From Astropecten irregularis (lineage: Eukaryota > Echinodermata > Asteroidea > Paxillosida > Astropectinidae): a stretch of 64,000 bases of DNA. The translations under genes and the position numbers were made by a program. Shown here one piece after another: positions 1 through 12,878 of this stretch (position 1 is the first letter of the stretch; each line of letters begins with the position of its first letter). Below the pieces are notes generated by a model. The model was not told where the DNA came from, ran no database searches, and was given only the letters and a program-made list of their open reading frames with translations. The DNA is taken from assembly GCA_963971285.1 (NCBI GenBank), contig OZ020250.1, forward strand, positions 11,888,499 through 11,952,498, read 5' to 3'.

Positions 1-310
1 AATTAAAAAACGGCACCGCTAGATTCTGGTCTCGATGTGGGCGAGTGTTCGGGAGTATTGCAATATTCTATTGCTGGAGCAACCTTACAGAATATTCAGA
101 GTCGATCATGAGTGGAATTGCTCAGCGTGACAGGCTTTTTGGGACGAGTAAAAGCGGATTCTTACCGTCAAATTATGTAGGCCTACCGAAGCCGGCTGCG
201 CCGCCACGGTATCGGTAACGCACTAGTGACTGACTCCATTTATACACGCACGTAAAGTAGGCTTCCGGCCTACACGTGGTTGAAACTATTTCGCTGGTGC
301 ACGGGTCATT
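1..310 (+). repeat. Dispersed repeat, copy A
   Basis: Shares ordered blocks with 32340-32545: GTGTTCGGGA, then CAACCTTACAGAATATT, then TTGCTCAGCGTGACA, then CGCTGGTGCACG. Non-coding, family unknown. 310-780 shows nothing recognisable. Confidence 0.5.
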
Positions 311-779
311 TAAGATCGTGGCTTTTACGGGCGCGGATACCAGGCTGACTGCTGAGCGGTGTGCGTGCATGTGGCCGTGGGTGCCCGATGTTTTCGCCAG
401 TACGGCAATGCGCCGATCGGACTGGAGGCCGGGGAATTACGGCACGATATTTTTACATCAAGCACATGAAACGAATGTTTCTACCAATAGCGAATTGGAA
501 GAAATAACCGAGTGAAATTCAAGCAAGATTTAGCTGATCAGGAATATGCGATTTCCGTCTATGGACGGTAGGCCCCTACTACTACCTTGGATTCGAGAAC
601 GGTCACAGCCTACCTAATTCTCGCAACGATATGCATACAAATCCGTTCGGTACGTGTACACTCTGCAGGCGTGTTTTCTGTTTTCTTTATTTTTTCGGGC
701 TTCATGATTGGGCCACAAAAAATGTTACGAAGATTTTAGTGGCCCGAATGGGTCACCAACAAACCAAATAAGTTAGTGT

Positions 780-2170
780 CGAACCCTTCCTAGAAAAAAA
801 ACCCATGAATTCCGATCCCCTGGAAAGTATCCGTACCCGACCGTCTTAAAGCAACCCCGACAACTAGACAGAAAAATACCTCCAAAACAATTACGATCAC
901 CAAAAACCACGATCCCTAAGAGAAAAAACATAGACAGTTTTTAGGTTTCTCATATATACCCCGAAACATCCCCAAACTGATATAATCCATCCCCAAAAAT
1001 ATCAATTCTGATCCCCTTGAAAAAATGCTTGCCATGGGATAAAACGATCCCCGAGAAAAAATAACAAATCCCGATGCCGTGAAAAAATAAATCCCAACCC
1101 TCTGAAACTTGATCTCTGTGAGAAAAAAAAACATCACCAACTTGAAACAAAACTTGGCTCTCTTCCAAGAATGATTGACAGCTGTATTGTTAGGAACGCA
1201 GCCCTAGCCATATCAGATATTATCTGGCCTATAATAATTCCCCAAAAAGACCCCCGTGAAAAATCACGATCAAGAAAAATCACGATCCTCTAAAAAAGCA
1301 AAACAAGAAAAACAAAACAAAACAGAATCCCCTGAATTGAAGACGGCTTCCCGATCCCAAATCTTCTGGATCCCACCCAATCCCCGAGAGAAATAGAAGA
1401 AAAAGAAATAAATGCACGACCTTCTGAAATTATGGATTAGTCAGGATCCCCTGAACCCCAACAAAACGATCTCCAGAAATATATTCATATCGCTAGAAAA
1501 ATAAATTCCGATTCCAGTGGGATAGATTCATTACATGAAAAGGAAATCCGGAGCCCCTGAGACCCAATAAGAAAAAAAAATCATCAAACCACATCCCGGC
1601 GAAAAATAAAGTCTTCCCCTATTATAATAACTATAAATCCGGCCCGATCCCCTTGAAAATGCTTGCCAGGAGATAAAACAGGTTTTTGATGGCTTTCTAA
1701 GAAAACAAATTAAATCCCGATCCCCTAAAACTGAATGTATCCCGTCTGAAAAAAAAACGATCAGATTTCAGAAAGTACTTTCTTCTCCTCTCCAAATAAA
1801 GTTCGAGAATATATAAATTTGCGCTTTCAGCCCCTTCGCTGAAATGTTTTATGGTATCCACGCAAGAAATAACTCGTCATATAATAATCCACCAAAAGAT
1901 CCCCGTGAAAAAAATCATGACAATGAAGAGAAACCACGATCCTCTGAAAGAAAAAAAACCACAGAATCGGATTCCGTTGGTTTCCCCAACGATCTTCGGA
2001 AATACATTTCATCCCCAGAAAAAAAAAAGAATAAGACAAAAATTTTCCCTGAATAAAATGCCGATCCCGAGACAAAAAAGGTGGAAACAAATCACGACCA
2101 CCAAAATGCACAACGATCCGCTGAAAGTAAAAATGAGTTGGGAAAAGGAAATCCCGAGCCCCTGAAGAAA
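780..2170. repeat. Degenerate purine-rich array with C-rich units
   Basis: Built from variants of a roughly 20-bp word such as CGATCCCCTGAAAAAAAA. Longer blocks repeat about 640 bp apart: GATCCCCTTGAAAA-ATGCTTGCC at about 1011 and 1648, and the CCCCGTGAAAAA context at about 1250 and 1900. This suggests an old tandem duplication. The ORFs across it are low-complexity shadows. Confidence 0.6.
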
Positions 2171-2576
2171 GACCCCGTTGTGACTATTATTTTATACTGA
2201 TGATGCTGAAGTCTTCAAGGAAATGTTGCAAAGTTCCAGCATGGGGATGACTGTCGTCGACCGCTCATGAAATAAACCTGTCGGCAATGTCCTACCCTCA
2301 AAGAAATTCCCGTAATAGGCTGAACTCAAGTATGAATAGGGCAGGCACAATAGGACTCCGATAATGAGCTATGCTTGGCTGAACTCCAGGCCGGCCATCC
2401 TGAGAGATGGTGCAAACGTTCAGATTAACTGGGTCTCTTTTGTAGGGGGATTAGGGCACACAATGGACCCGAAAAAGTTTGCAGGGCCGCGGCCTGGTGA
2501 AGACTCTTCTCGGGAAAGCCGAATCAACATTAACGCCCTGCTCCCTTAGCTGGCCTCCTAATATCTCATACCACCC

Positions 2577-3063
2577 CACTACAACGAATCCAAAACTCTT
2601 CCGCAAGACTTGTCACCCTGTCCAGAAAAACAGATCATATCACACCTTTTAATACTCCGCTCACTCCACTGGCTCCCTGTTCATCATCGAACCACATTTA
2701 AAGTTCTCTTCCTTACATACAAAGTTTTCCATCAAATCGCCCCCAATTATCTTAAAGAATTGATACCCTTACGTTCAACTTCATCGGTCAGGCAACTTCG
2801 TTCTACACATCCCCTTACACTATCTCAAGGACCCCGTGCTAACACAAAATATGGTGACAGAGCATTTTCCTTAATTTTCCCTAAGCTTTGGAATAAATTA
2901 CCATTAGAAATAAGAAACGCCCCATCTGTTGATATTTTTTAATCCCTATTGAAAACACACTTTTTTAATAAACCTTGATCACCATTCATTATCTGGTCAG
3001 CGCTTAGAAACGCCTGTATTAAGCGCTATATAAATGCTTATTATTATTATTAGTAGTAGTAGC
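2577..3063 (+). mobile_element. LINE 3' end (L2/CR1-like), degraded
   Basis: Encodes the C-terminal tail of a non-LTR reverse transcriptase: LQRIQNSSARLVT, then LRSLHWLPVHHRTTFK, then YGDRAFSLIFPKLWNKLP. There is one frameshift near 2640 and a stop at 2940 within the closing SLLKTHFF segment. It ends with AAGCGCTATATAAATGCTTA and a (TTA)n tail, typical of L2-type LINE ends. Confidence 0.85.
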
Positions 3064-3351
3064 AGCAAAGTGAAAAACTAACAACGACATGTACGTGTAC
3101 ATAAAAATATAGCTGGCCCACACTGCAGCGACCGTGTAATTGTCGTTTGCTTATCAAAATGCTGTCATTAGTGATTAATATAGCGAGAATTTCATCATAA
3201 TTTAAGCCCAAATTAAAGTACAATTTAATTAAATGTTTCCGTTCGGTACGCGTCATGACAGTGCGAAATTGCTACTGATACTTAAGCCCGCCCTCCTTCA
3301 ATCGATCGTTTATGTATCCGTCCGTCGGCAATGCCCCATCAAGTTGACATT

Positions 3352-5977
3352 AATTATCTCGTAATTTCGACTTATTATCTCGTAATTTCGACTTATTATC
3401 TCGTAATTTCGACTTATTATCTCGTAATTACGACTTATTATCTCGTAATTACGACTTATTATCTCGTAATTTCGACTTATTATCTCGTAATTTCGACTTA
3501 TTATCTCGTAATTACGACTTATTATCTCGTAATTTCGACTTATTATCTCGTAATTTCGACTTATTATCTCGTAATTACGACTTATTATCTCGTAATTTCG
3601 ACTTATTATCTCGTAATTTCGACTTATTATCTCGTAATTTCGACTTATTATCTCGTAATTTCGACTTATTATCTCGTAATTTCGACTTATTATCTCGTAA
3701 TTTCGACTTATTATCTCGTAATTTCGACTTATTATCTCGTAATTACGACTTATTATCTCGTAATTTCGACTTATTATCTCGTAATTTTGACTTATTATCT
3801 CGTAATTACGACTTATTATCTCGTAATTTCGACTTATTATCTCGTAATTTTGACTTATTATCTCGTAATTTCGACTTATTATCTCGTAATTTCGACTTAT
3901 TATCTCGTAATTTCGACTTATTATCTCGTAATTTCGACTTATTATCTCGTAATTTCGACTTATTATCTCGTAATTTCGACTTATTATCTCGTAATTACGA
4001 CTTATTATCTCGTAATTTCGACTTATTATCTCGTAATTTCGACTTATTATCTCGTAATTACGACTTATTATCTCGTAATTTCGACTTATTATCTCGTAAT
4101 TTCGACTTATTATCTCGTAATTTCGACTTATTATCTCGTAATTACGACTTATTATCTCGTAATTTCGACTTATTATCTCGTAATTTCGACTTATTATCTC
4201 GTAATTTCGACTTATTATCTCGTAATTTCGACTTATTATCTCGTAATTTCGACTTATTATCTCGTAATTACGACTTATTATCTCGTAATTTCGACTTATT
4301 ATCTCGTAATTTCGACTTATTATCTCGTAATTTCGACTTATTATCTCGTAATTTCGACTTATTATCTCGTAATTTCGACTTATTATCTCGTAATTTCGAC
4401 TTATTATCTCGTAATTTCGACTTATTATCTCGTAATTTCGACTTATTATCTCGTAATTACGACTTATTATCTCGTAATTTCGACTTATTATCTCGTAATT
4501 TCGACTTATTATCTCGTAATTACGACTTATTATCTCGTAATTTCGACTTATTATCTCGTAATTTCGACTTATTATCTCGTAATTTCGACTTATTATCTCG
4601 TAATTACGACTTATTATCTCGTAATTTCGACTTATTATCTCGTAATTTCGACTTATTATCTCGTAATTTCGACTTATTATCTCGTAATTTCGACTTATTA
4701 TCTCGTAATTTCGACTTATTATCTCGTAATTACGACTTATTATCTCGTAATTTCGACTTATTATCTCGTAATTTCGACTTATTATCTCGTAATTTCGACT
4801 TATTATCTCGTAATTTCGACTTATTATCTCGTAATTACGACTTATTATCTCGTAATTTCGACTTATTATCTCGTAATTTCGACTTATTATCTCGTAATTT
4901 CGACTTATTATCTCGTAATTTCGACTTATTATCTCGTAATTTCGACTTATTATCTCGTAATTACGACTTATTATCTCGTAATTTCGACTTATTATCTCGT
5001 AATTTCGACTTATTATCTCGTAATTTCGACTTATTATCTCGTAATTTCGACTTATTATCTCGTAATTTCGACTTATTATCTCGTAATTTCGACTTATTAT
5101 CTCGTAATTTCGACTTATTATCTCGTAATTTCGACTTATTATCTCGTAATTACGACTTATTATCTCGTAATTTCGACTTATTATCTCGTAATTTCGACTT
5201 ATTATCTCGTAATTACGACTTATTATCTCGTAATTTCGACTTATTATCTCGTAATTTCGACTTATTATCTCGTAATTTCGACTTATTATCTCGTAATTAC
5301 GACTTATTATCTCGTAATTTCGACTTATTATCTCGTAATTTCGACTTATTATCTCGTAATTTCGACTTATTATCTCGTAATTTCGACTTATTATCTCGTA
5401 ATTTCGACTTATTATCTCGTAATTACGACTTATTATCTCGTAATTTCGACTTATTATCTCGTAATTTCGACTTATTATCTCGTAATTTCGACTTATTATC
5501 TCGTAATTTCGACTTATTATCTCGTAATTACGACTTATTATCTCGTAATTTCGACTTATTATCTCGTAATTTCGACTTATTATCTCGTAATTTCGACTTA
5601 TTATCTCGTAATTTCGACTTATTATCTCGTAATTTCGACTTATTATCTCGTAATTTCGACTTATTATCTCGTAATTACGACTTATTATCTCGTAATTTCG
5701 ACTTATTATCTCGTAATTTCGACTTATTATCTCGTAATTTCGACTTATTATCTCGTAATTTCGACTTATTATGTCGTAATTTCAACTTATTATCTCGTAA
5801 TTTCGACTTATTATCTCGTAATTTCGACTTATTATCTCGTATTTTCGACTTATTATCTCGTAATTACGACTTATTATCTCGTAATTTCGACTTATTATCT
5901 CGTAATTTCGACTTATTATCTCGTAATTACGACTTATTATCTCGTAATTACGACTTATTATCTCGTAATTACGAGTT
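3352..5977. repeat. 21-bp satellite array, about 125 units, with higher-order pattern
   Basis: The unit is TTATTATCTCGTAATTWCGA plus C. Most copies read TTTCGAC; a minority read TTACGAC, which creates the perfect palindrome TCGTAATTACGA. Counting from the first unit, T/A-variant units fall at 53, 56, 60, 66, 71, 77, 86 and again at 86, 89, 93, 99, 104, a 33-unit (693-bp) higher-order period. A shortened 22-unit version precedes it (31, 34, 38, 44, 53). The array reads open in one frame only because 21 is a multiple of three. Confidence 0.95.
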
Positions 5978-5989
5978 AACGCATTGTAA

Positions 5990-6275
5990 ATATATACTTC
6001 CGAAAAACAGTTTTAATTTATATACTTTACTTTTTTCAACATATATTTTACTTTTTTCAACATATACTTTACTTTTTCGGTTGAACATATACTTCCGAAA
6101 AACGACTTGTTACTAAAAATAGCCTCGCGCCATTACAACACACAGACTTTCTGTTCTAAATATAGACCTCCTGCATCACAATATACACTTCCCTTTTTTT
6201 TCAACATATACTTTAGTTTTTTCAACATATACTTTACTTTTTTCAACATATACTTCACTTTTCAATATACATACT
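5990..6275. repeat. Short tandem words around ACATATACTTTACTTTTTTCA
   Basis: The words TTTTTTCAACATATACTTTA and TACTTCCGAAAAAC recur at 5994-6105 and 6187-6262. This is a low-order repeat bordering the 21-bp array, with no coding signal. Confidence 0.6.
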
Positions 6276-6636
6276 TGGTGGCACTAACGGGCTTTCGTAC
6301 AAGTACGAGTACAAGTACTTATCTTCCGAGAAAAAAAACGAACAAGTTGCGCTGTAGCGTTTGACTCCATTCTGCACAAATTCTCGGTATTCTTTGAACC
6401 CAAATTGAACAACAGTCGATGTGGACGACATGCCTACAGCTAATCTAAAAATGGTGGTCAACACGCGTAGCTATGCATTGCAACAGTAATACGTTACAAC
6501 AACGTAAACGCCAGGCACGGCGAAGTCTATTTTCCAGACTCAACTATACATAAGCATGTAATTTATATATGCTAGATTTGATTTGTTGTCAGAATACTCA
6601 GATCCACGAACTTTTAACTGAACAGATTTTTTTATC

Positions 6637-7070
6637 GAGTACTCTTTTTCGAGTACGAGTACGTATATGCTCGAGTACAATTTTTGGATGTCGAGTTCTG
6701 AGTATTTTGTAGCCCGAGCAGGCGCGGTTCTAGAGTCAAAATTTTTTGGGGGCTAGAAGAGCCATTATTTTTTGGGGGGCTAGAAGACCCAATATTTTGG
6801 GTTCTTCTAACACTCGCTTCTGCTATGTCTTATTAGGGGTCGAAAAACATGCACATTATAGCCCAAACAAGGCTAGACACAATTTTGGGGGGGCTACAGC
6901 CCCCCCTAGAACCGCGCCTGAGCCCGTGTACAAGTACCAAAGGACGAGTGCGATTATTTGGACGTTCAAATGTGAGTACGAGTACGAGTACGTACGAGTA
7001 CGAGTACTCGGAAAACGGTACTCGAGTAGTACTCGTTTGCGAGTACTGAGTACGAGTACTCTACTTCTTA
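6637..7070. repeat. CGAGTA-type microsatellite, split by a hAT-like MITE
   Basis: GAGTACGAGTACGAGTAC runs occur at 6637-6690 and 6945-7060, with a small outlier at 6297-6320. The word is nearly self-complementary (GTACTCGAGTAC), so the tracts can fold. The MITE at 6719-6920 interrupts them. Confidence 0.75.
6719..6920. mobile_element. hAT-like MITE
   Basis: TIRs CAGGCGCGGTTCTAG and CTAGAACCGCGCCTG. It is flanked by 8-bp copies AGCCCGAG (6711-6718) and AGCCCGTG (6921-6928), one mismatch, as expected for hAT. It has no coding capacity. Confidence 0.8.
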
Positions 7071-8300
7071 TCGTGTCCACACACATCGGATGTTGTGTTT
7101 CTGCCAAAGCTGGACACAGCTCCCAGCAACATCATTGTACTCTGCAAGGTCCTCAGCTTTGCATTTGTGCTCCAATAGAGGACACTTTAAGAGGTGCTCC
7201 ATAGTTTGTGGCTCAGTGCCATATATCCAGCTCACATCATCAGTGTCTTGAAAGCCCCACTTCTTGAGAGACACCCTGCATCGGCCAGTTCCAGTTCTCA
7301 GTCTGTTGTGGCATTTCCACTCAGTCCAGGTAGAGTCAGCACCAGGGGGGAGCTCTTCGGAGCCACCAAGAGCCATACATGTTCTTGGTGGAAGGTTCGC
7401 TAGCTTCTTTGCCCACAAGGTGGCTCTGGTAGTACTGTTACAATCAGATCTAAAACAGCTTCTCCATGAGTGGGTTGATCTACCACTTGTTTTAACAAAT
7501 GGGTTCTACACAGTGGCTTAACATCAGTATGGTTAAAGTCACCTACAATAATTATACCTGTGTCAGGATATCTCAACTTCACACCGTCCAGAGTTATCAA
7601 AAGATGTTCAATTATAGACAAGCCTGATCTGGCGACATTGGTCACGTTGGTGGAATAATATAGTGCTCAGATCACCAGTCTGGACACGTTGCGAGGCAGA
7701 CGATGAGGGTGAGCATGGAGCCATATATGCATTCTAGCTGGTCAGGGACAGTGATATCATTCAAGATAGTGGCTGGAATGTTATTTTGGATGTAAACGGC
7801 TACTCCACCTCCTCGCTTTTCAGTTCTGGTCTTTGTGAAGAGGTTAAATCCATTCACGGCAAGGCATTCATTAGACATGTTGACCTGTTACCATGTTTCA
7901 GTTATGACAGTGTATGACTGCAATGTCAACAGGATTGCTATGTGTCTGATTAAAGGAGAATTTCAAGCTCATCAGTTTTATTCATGATCGATCGCGAGTT
8001 TGTTAGGAGAAGGACCAGTAGAAAGTTGATAGTTTTTACCTGAAGCTGGCGTGTGAGTTTGTTCAAGTGGGATTTGTGTAAGCACAAAGGGTAGGAGAAT
8101 AGTAGGCTGCATCACTAGTTGCCACATCATGGAGACTGTTGAACCATCTTGAGGGATGACTGGGTGTTGGGATACTCTGACTGTGATTCTATTACGGCTA
8201 TGACTACCTCCGCATCCTCTGTGGTGTCGTTGACAAACACCAGACTTTGCTCTGTGTGCCGGGTTATGGTTGATATCGCCACAAGAAGTATTGGACATGA
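7068..8300 (-). mobile_element. LINE remnant: endonuclease joined to C-terminal tail, reverse transcriptase missing
   Basis: On the minus strand, 7672-7878 reads FTKTRTEKRGGGVAVYIQNN and 7430-7645 reads GIIIVGDFNHTDV, both APE-endonuclease blocks of a CR1/Jockey-type LINE. Directly downstream, 7068-7418 encodes the Cys/His-containing tail (HNRLRTGTGRCRVSLKKWGF, then QTMEHLLKCPL). The reverse transcriptase normally between them is absent, so this is an internal deletion with a junction near 7425. Several frames are used and the copy is dead. Confidence 0.75.
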
Positions 8301-8684
8301 TATTGTTACGTGAACAATATGTAATGTGCTTTCCTCATACATTCAGAGACGTAAAGGTTCATAAAACCACGTCAAACAGCAAAAAACACAAAATAAAGTC
8401 ACAAAACTACAGACGAACAGCACTTATACAAAATGTAGTAAAACAGCACACTTGATGGCATTTGTAGATATTTGTAGATGGCATTTGTTGATATCGCCAC
8501 AAGAAGTATTGGACATGATATTGTTACGTGAACAATATGTAATGTGCTTTCCTCATCATTCAGAGACGTAAAGGTTCATAAAACCACGTCAAACAGCAAA
8601 AAACACAAAATAAAGTCACAAAACTACAGACGAACAGCACTTATACAAAATGTAGTAAAACAGCACACTTGATGGCATTTGTAG
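8269..8684. repeat. Tandem duplication, about 200 bp, two copies
   Basis: 8269-8470 is repeated almost exactly at 8487-8684, from GTTGATATCGCC to TGGCATTTGTAGA. The visible difference is a 2-bp gap at CATACATTCAG versus CATCATTCAG. It lies beyond the endonuclease end of the LINE remnant and may be part of its 5' region. Confidence 0.85.
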
Positions 8685-8689
8685 ACGAA

Positions 8690-10040
8690 GATCCAAGACG
8701 ATTTTAGGCTTTAAAAACGGAGCTAAACATTTTACAGTCGTACCAACAAACATTTCGTGCTCGACATGCACACTAGCACCGTCATGGTGCGCATCGATTG
8801 ACTGACAAGCACCGGCCACATGGACCACACACACTCCGGACATCAGTTCTGTCCACAGCACAACGAGCAAACGCAAACCTACAGTGGCACCCCACATCAT
8901 TGCGGACATCGCAGACACCCCGAGGTGCCACCCAAATGCACGACCCGTTCTGGTCGCATACGCGCAGTGTTCATAGCGGGTACATGCTACAAACATTCGT
9001 TCGTTACTTGCCACATACTCACTGGAAGGGGGCTCCTGTAGCGGTGCATTATCGTGAAACAGACAGTTCATTAATTTTACATTCTGGACTGATGAAGACT
9101 GTTTTACACATTATTATATTTTCTTCAGTATTATTTCTACTATTCACTGTCATTATCAAAATCCATTTTTTGTCTTATCATGGAGGTAAGCTTTTTATAC
9201 CTCCATGGTCTATGGGGCCTACATCATTTACTAATTTTGACCTATAGCCTTATTTCATCATCTATTGTTTTGCCACATGTAGACAGCATCTAAGAAATGA
9301 TTAATCCTCATTAATATTTCCATCCTTATTTCCAAGAACAATTGTTGTCACATACTTTCACTTCCTGACATTGATTGACACCAGGCTGACCAGTGACCCG
9401 AGTGACTCAGTGTTTTGACTTGATTCTTCGTATTAATACTGTAACTACTGTACTGTATGAATCATTCCTTGGAAATTAACTTCTTTCAATTGTTTTATGC
9501 CTCATCATCTGTTTATAAAAAGCCTGCTGAGGGTATGATAGTTAGCTCAGTCTTACTGCTAGCCATCATGGAAGCAACATTGCTTTTCTAGTGCCACATG
9601 TTCCCGAGCATATTGTTCTTGGGTTTTTAAACTCAGAGCAGCACATTGTATACCTCATCATGTGTATTTCACAATAAATACATTTGTGAACTCAACCCGA
9701 ATATTCAATTGAGCCTTGCACACTAAACTGTACATGCCATTGGTTTGCAATAGCACCCCGCCCGGTCCTATTCATAAGAAGAGAATTACACTTCACAGTT
9801 AACCTAACATTTAAACTGTTTGTTTTAATATATATCCATTTTGATGTTGACAAGGTATTACTGAGTTTAATACAAGTTTTGGGCTTTATCCTTAAAATGC
9901 AGTACCCATTCAGACCATAGATCAACTTAGGGCATTTGGAGAAACATGGCTGCCGCTGCATTCAAAGTGTGTAGGCCTAATTGTAGTAGGTTAAAAACCT
10001 GTAAAACTCACTTTTCAGATATGCTACACTATACCAGTGA
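8690..10040. other. Unassigned non-coding stretch
   Basis: I see no gene, array or element here. A well-placed ATGGCTGCCGCTGCATTC followed by a GTGTGT donor-like word occurs at about 9946 but has no supporting homology. Confidence 0.4.
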
Positions 10041-10047
10041 CTGTTAA

Positions 10048-10420
10048 ATGTAGTATTAATCATACTTTGGTAAGACACCAAAACAGAAATGTTTACAGAT
10101 TTATGTATAACTTAGTACAGGGTATGAAGGTGGTGGTGGTAGAAACATACCGTTAACATTTTTTCCCCTGAAACCCAATGTGTATTTATCCAGAAATTAG
10201 TCAAACGAAGACCAAAAATCTTTTTGATCTTTTAAAAGATCAAAAATAAAAGAGAAAAGACTTAAGAAAAACTGTGGGCATTTTTCACTGTTTTCTCAAA
10301 AAGTGGGCACCGTATGGGACTGACATTTTCACAGATGACAATTACTGTAACGTCCTTGATATTTTTGCACATGAATCTGTATTTTTTTGACAAAAACCAA
10401 AGTATACTATGATATTACCT
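10048..10420 (-). mobile_element. TTAA MITE family A, copy 1
   Basis: Inverted copy of the 11119-11477 element. The left end has TTAA at 10044-10047, the right end is degraded, and the internal palindrome GATCTTTTAAAAGATC is present. Same family as seven other copies in the window. Confidence 0.85.
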
Positions 10421-10633
10421 TATAAGTGTTATACACCGGAGCTGAGCTGAGATTGAAGTTATCATGACTTGTATTAATAAGTTATCTCTTGTTGGAGGAT
10501 AGGCCTAATAATATCCTTTTTCCATAATTGGTCATCAATGGAATTCTTAACGAGTTTTCCCGCAGTCAACTTGTCTGACATTTGATGTGTAACTGTTACA
10601 CGTCCTAAACTGTAGCTAATAATATTACTCCTG

Positions 10634-11530
10634 ATGTTGTTGTCATATCGTCCGGTCATGAGTTTCCAATGGACATATGTTTTCGGTAACCAAATTTGAT
10701 TCCCGTTTACCGCGAGACCATGCGTGACACTTTGTAATCAGTATCCCTGAAGTGATGACTACACTCAGGGCTATCTCTGACATTCAGGATATTGAGAATA
10801 AAGTTTTTAGATGTGAGTGATACTCAAAAGTAAAAAAAAAACTAAGTAATTTTGGGTGTAGATTACTGCATGTTAAGGCTAATGTTCAAACGTTTAGAAA
10901 ATACACAATCTGTGGTAAAATATTCCAAACTAAACTGTCGTCTGCTTGAGCAACTTTCATTCTTCCGATGTCAGACGGCAGGTCATGTGATCCCGTTGCG
11001 ATCTGGGTTTTTATGGCATGCCAATGTAACAAAAGTGTTAAAGTCTTTCTCAAATCGAAGTGCCATTATTTTATTTTTCTCTTTTTTACTTGAAACTTTG
11101 CTAAGCTGATGAACTTAAAGGTAGTATCATACTTTGGTTTTTGTCAAAGAAGTACAGATTCATGGGCAAAAAAAGATACAGTCACAGTCATCTGTGAAAA
11201 TTTCAGTCCCATACAGTGCCCATTTTTAAAGAAAATCGTGAAAACAGTATTTCAGTATTCACAGTATTTCTTAAGTCTTTTCTCTTTTATTTTTGATCTT
11301 TTAAAAGATCAAAAAGATTTTCGGTCATTGTTTGACTAATTTCTGGATAAATACACCATTTCAGGCGGAACAATTTTAACGGTAGGTTTCTACCAGCACC
11401 ATCTTCATACCCTGAAAGTTATACATAAATCTGTGAACATTTCTGTTTTGGCTTCTTACCAAAGTATGATACTACCTTTCTATCCACGTTTAGGCCTCTC
11501 ATAATGATGCCAGATATTATAAAAATATTG
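10634..11530 (+). repeat. Dispersed repeat B, copy 1, interrupted by a TTAA MITE
   Basis: Aligns along its length with 32826-33345, for example TCAGTATCCCTGAAGTGATG, CTAATGTTCAAACGTTTA and ATGCCAGATATTATAAAAA. MITE copy 2 (11119-11477) sits between AAGCTGATG and ATCCACGTTTAGG. Copy 2 of the repeat has no insertion there. Confidence 0.85.
11119..11477 (+). mobile_element. TTAA MITE family A, copy 2
   Basis: Left end TTAA then AGGTAGTATCATACTTTGG; right end is the inverted form ending ACTACCT. Internal palindrome GATCTTTTAAAAGATC. Inserted in dispersed repeat B. Confidence 0.88.
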
Positions 11531-12252
11531 TGGTAATTATTTTACCTACCAACCATAGGCCGTGAGCTGAAAATTCTACGAGGCCTGGAAAATGGTTTTC
11601 GTCTTATCTTTTTTAGGCAACCTGATTTTTGGCATATACTAGATATATTGTACCATACTGAACATGATACAAGAAGTCCCCAAGTGCAAAAGTTGCACCT
11701 TTACGAGAAAATCCCTTTAAAAAAATTGATTTCCGACCTCTGGAAAAATAAAGAAAAACATAAAGCTAACTGCAACCTCATACTCAGTGGCAACGCCGAG
11801 GTTTCTTGTGCAGTGTATGCGGTCCCCGCATAAAATGTGTACCAGGTTGACCATTAACATGGCGTCGCGTTTGTAAACTCTGGCCGTTTTTTCTTCAGTA
11901 GACGATTTTGTCATGTTGTTTTATTTTATAAAATAAACGGAAACAAAGGAAACATTCTGTATGTGGAATTGGATATTGTTTATGAAAATAAAAGGAAAAC
12001 ATTATAAGCAAAAGTATGTTATGAGGATTTTAGGGGAGTGTTTTAAAATTGTAATGGCAGGGCTAGGGGTATCCAGTCCCTCCAAAGTTATTACACACAA
12101 CAAAAAAAAGCTTTCCACATCTCACGATCCTCTCACACAGGAGTACCAATCCCATACGGTGCATACCACAAAAAAAAGAAAACCAGTCCCTCAAAAAAGT
12201 CATTCATTTCGTTATTACAAACTAGGCTACTATCTATATCATGTATGCCGGT
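11530..12252. other. Unassigned non-coding stretch
   Basis: AT-rich, with no ORF of interest and no repeat that I recognise. Confidence 0.4.
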
Positions 12253-12353
12253 GGTGTACGAGTTGGTCAGCATACGAGTTGGTTGGCGTACGAGTTGGTT
12301 AGCGTACGAGTCGGTCGGCGTACGAGTTGGTCGGCGTACGAGTTGACCAGCAT
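12253..12353. repeat. 16-bp minisatellite, about six units
   Basis: Unit GCGTACGAGTTGGTCG with small variants (GCATACGAGTTGGTTG and similar). 12360-12878 beyond it is unassigned. Confidence 0.85.
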
Positions 12354-12878
12354 TCGTTCAGAGGTACGTGTACTTCACTAGTCAGTAACAGTTTGGCATC
12401 AGATATTTTAAGTTTTCAGCCGGATTTCTGTCTTTGGGAACTTCGGGGTTAGTGTTCTTTACTCCACATTGATCCACAAGGATTATTTTCAGACATGCCC
12501 TTTACAGTAAACTAACTGAAGTTGTGATAACCTCTCAATTTATATTAGGAAGATTACATTTGTGGAAAGAGGGCAGGGCTTTGATTTTGTTTGGGAAAAT
12601 GGGGGTCTGGAAACTATCCTCGTGGACTAAAGCACACTAAACACTTTTTTGTCCTTACTTCCGACCTAGGGGATTGTAGATGAAGATTACACTACATGTT
12701 TAGTATGTGGAATAACTGCATGCACGATGGGTTTATTTCAAGTTCAGTGACAGTAATGAGTACAGCAGGGTTGAGATTTCTGAAGAACATAGTCCTGTAA
12801 TGAGCTTGATATTTTCATTTTTATTCACGTTTTGTATGAATTCAAGTTGAATGAAGTCAAATTGCACGGCATGTTTAT

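Noticed and set aside
3352-5977. CRISPR-like array
   Set aside because: There are no unique spacers; units are directly tandem and the DNA is clearly animal.
3331-5979. 882-residue ORF of YYLVIST repeats
   Set aside because: It is the 21-bp satellite read in a frame without stops. The unit length is a multiple of three and there is no start context, splice support or non-repeat domain.
8616-9071. Overlapping ORFs on both strands
   Set aside because: No recognisable domain and mirrored open frames on the other strand; most likely chance.
9946-9990. ATG with a strong context reading MAAAAFK-like, followed by a GTGTGT donor
   Set aside because: No homology, no downstream exon in phase that I could recognise, and the word is short enough to be chance.
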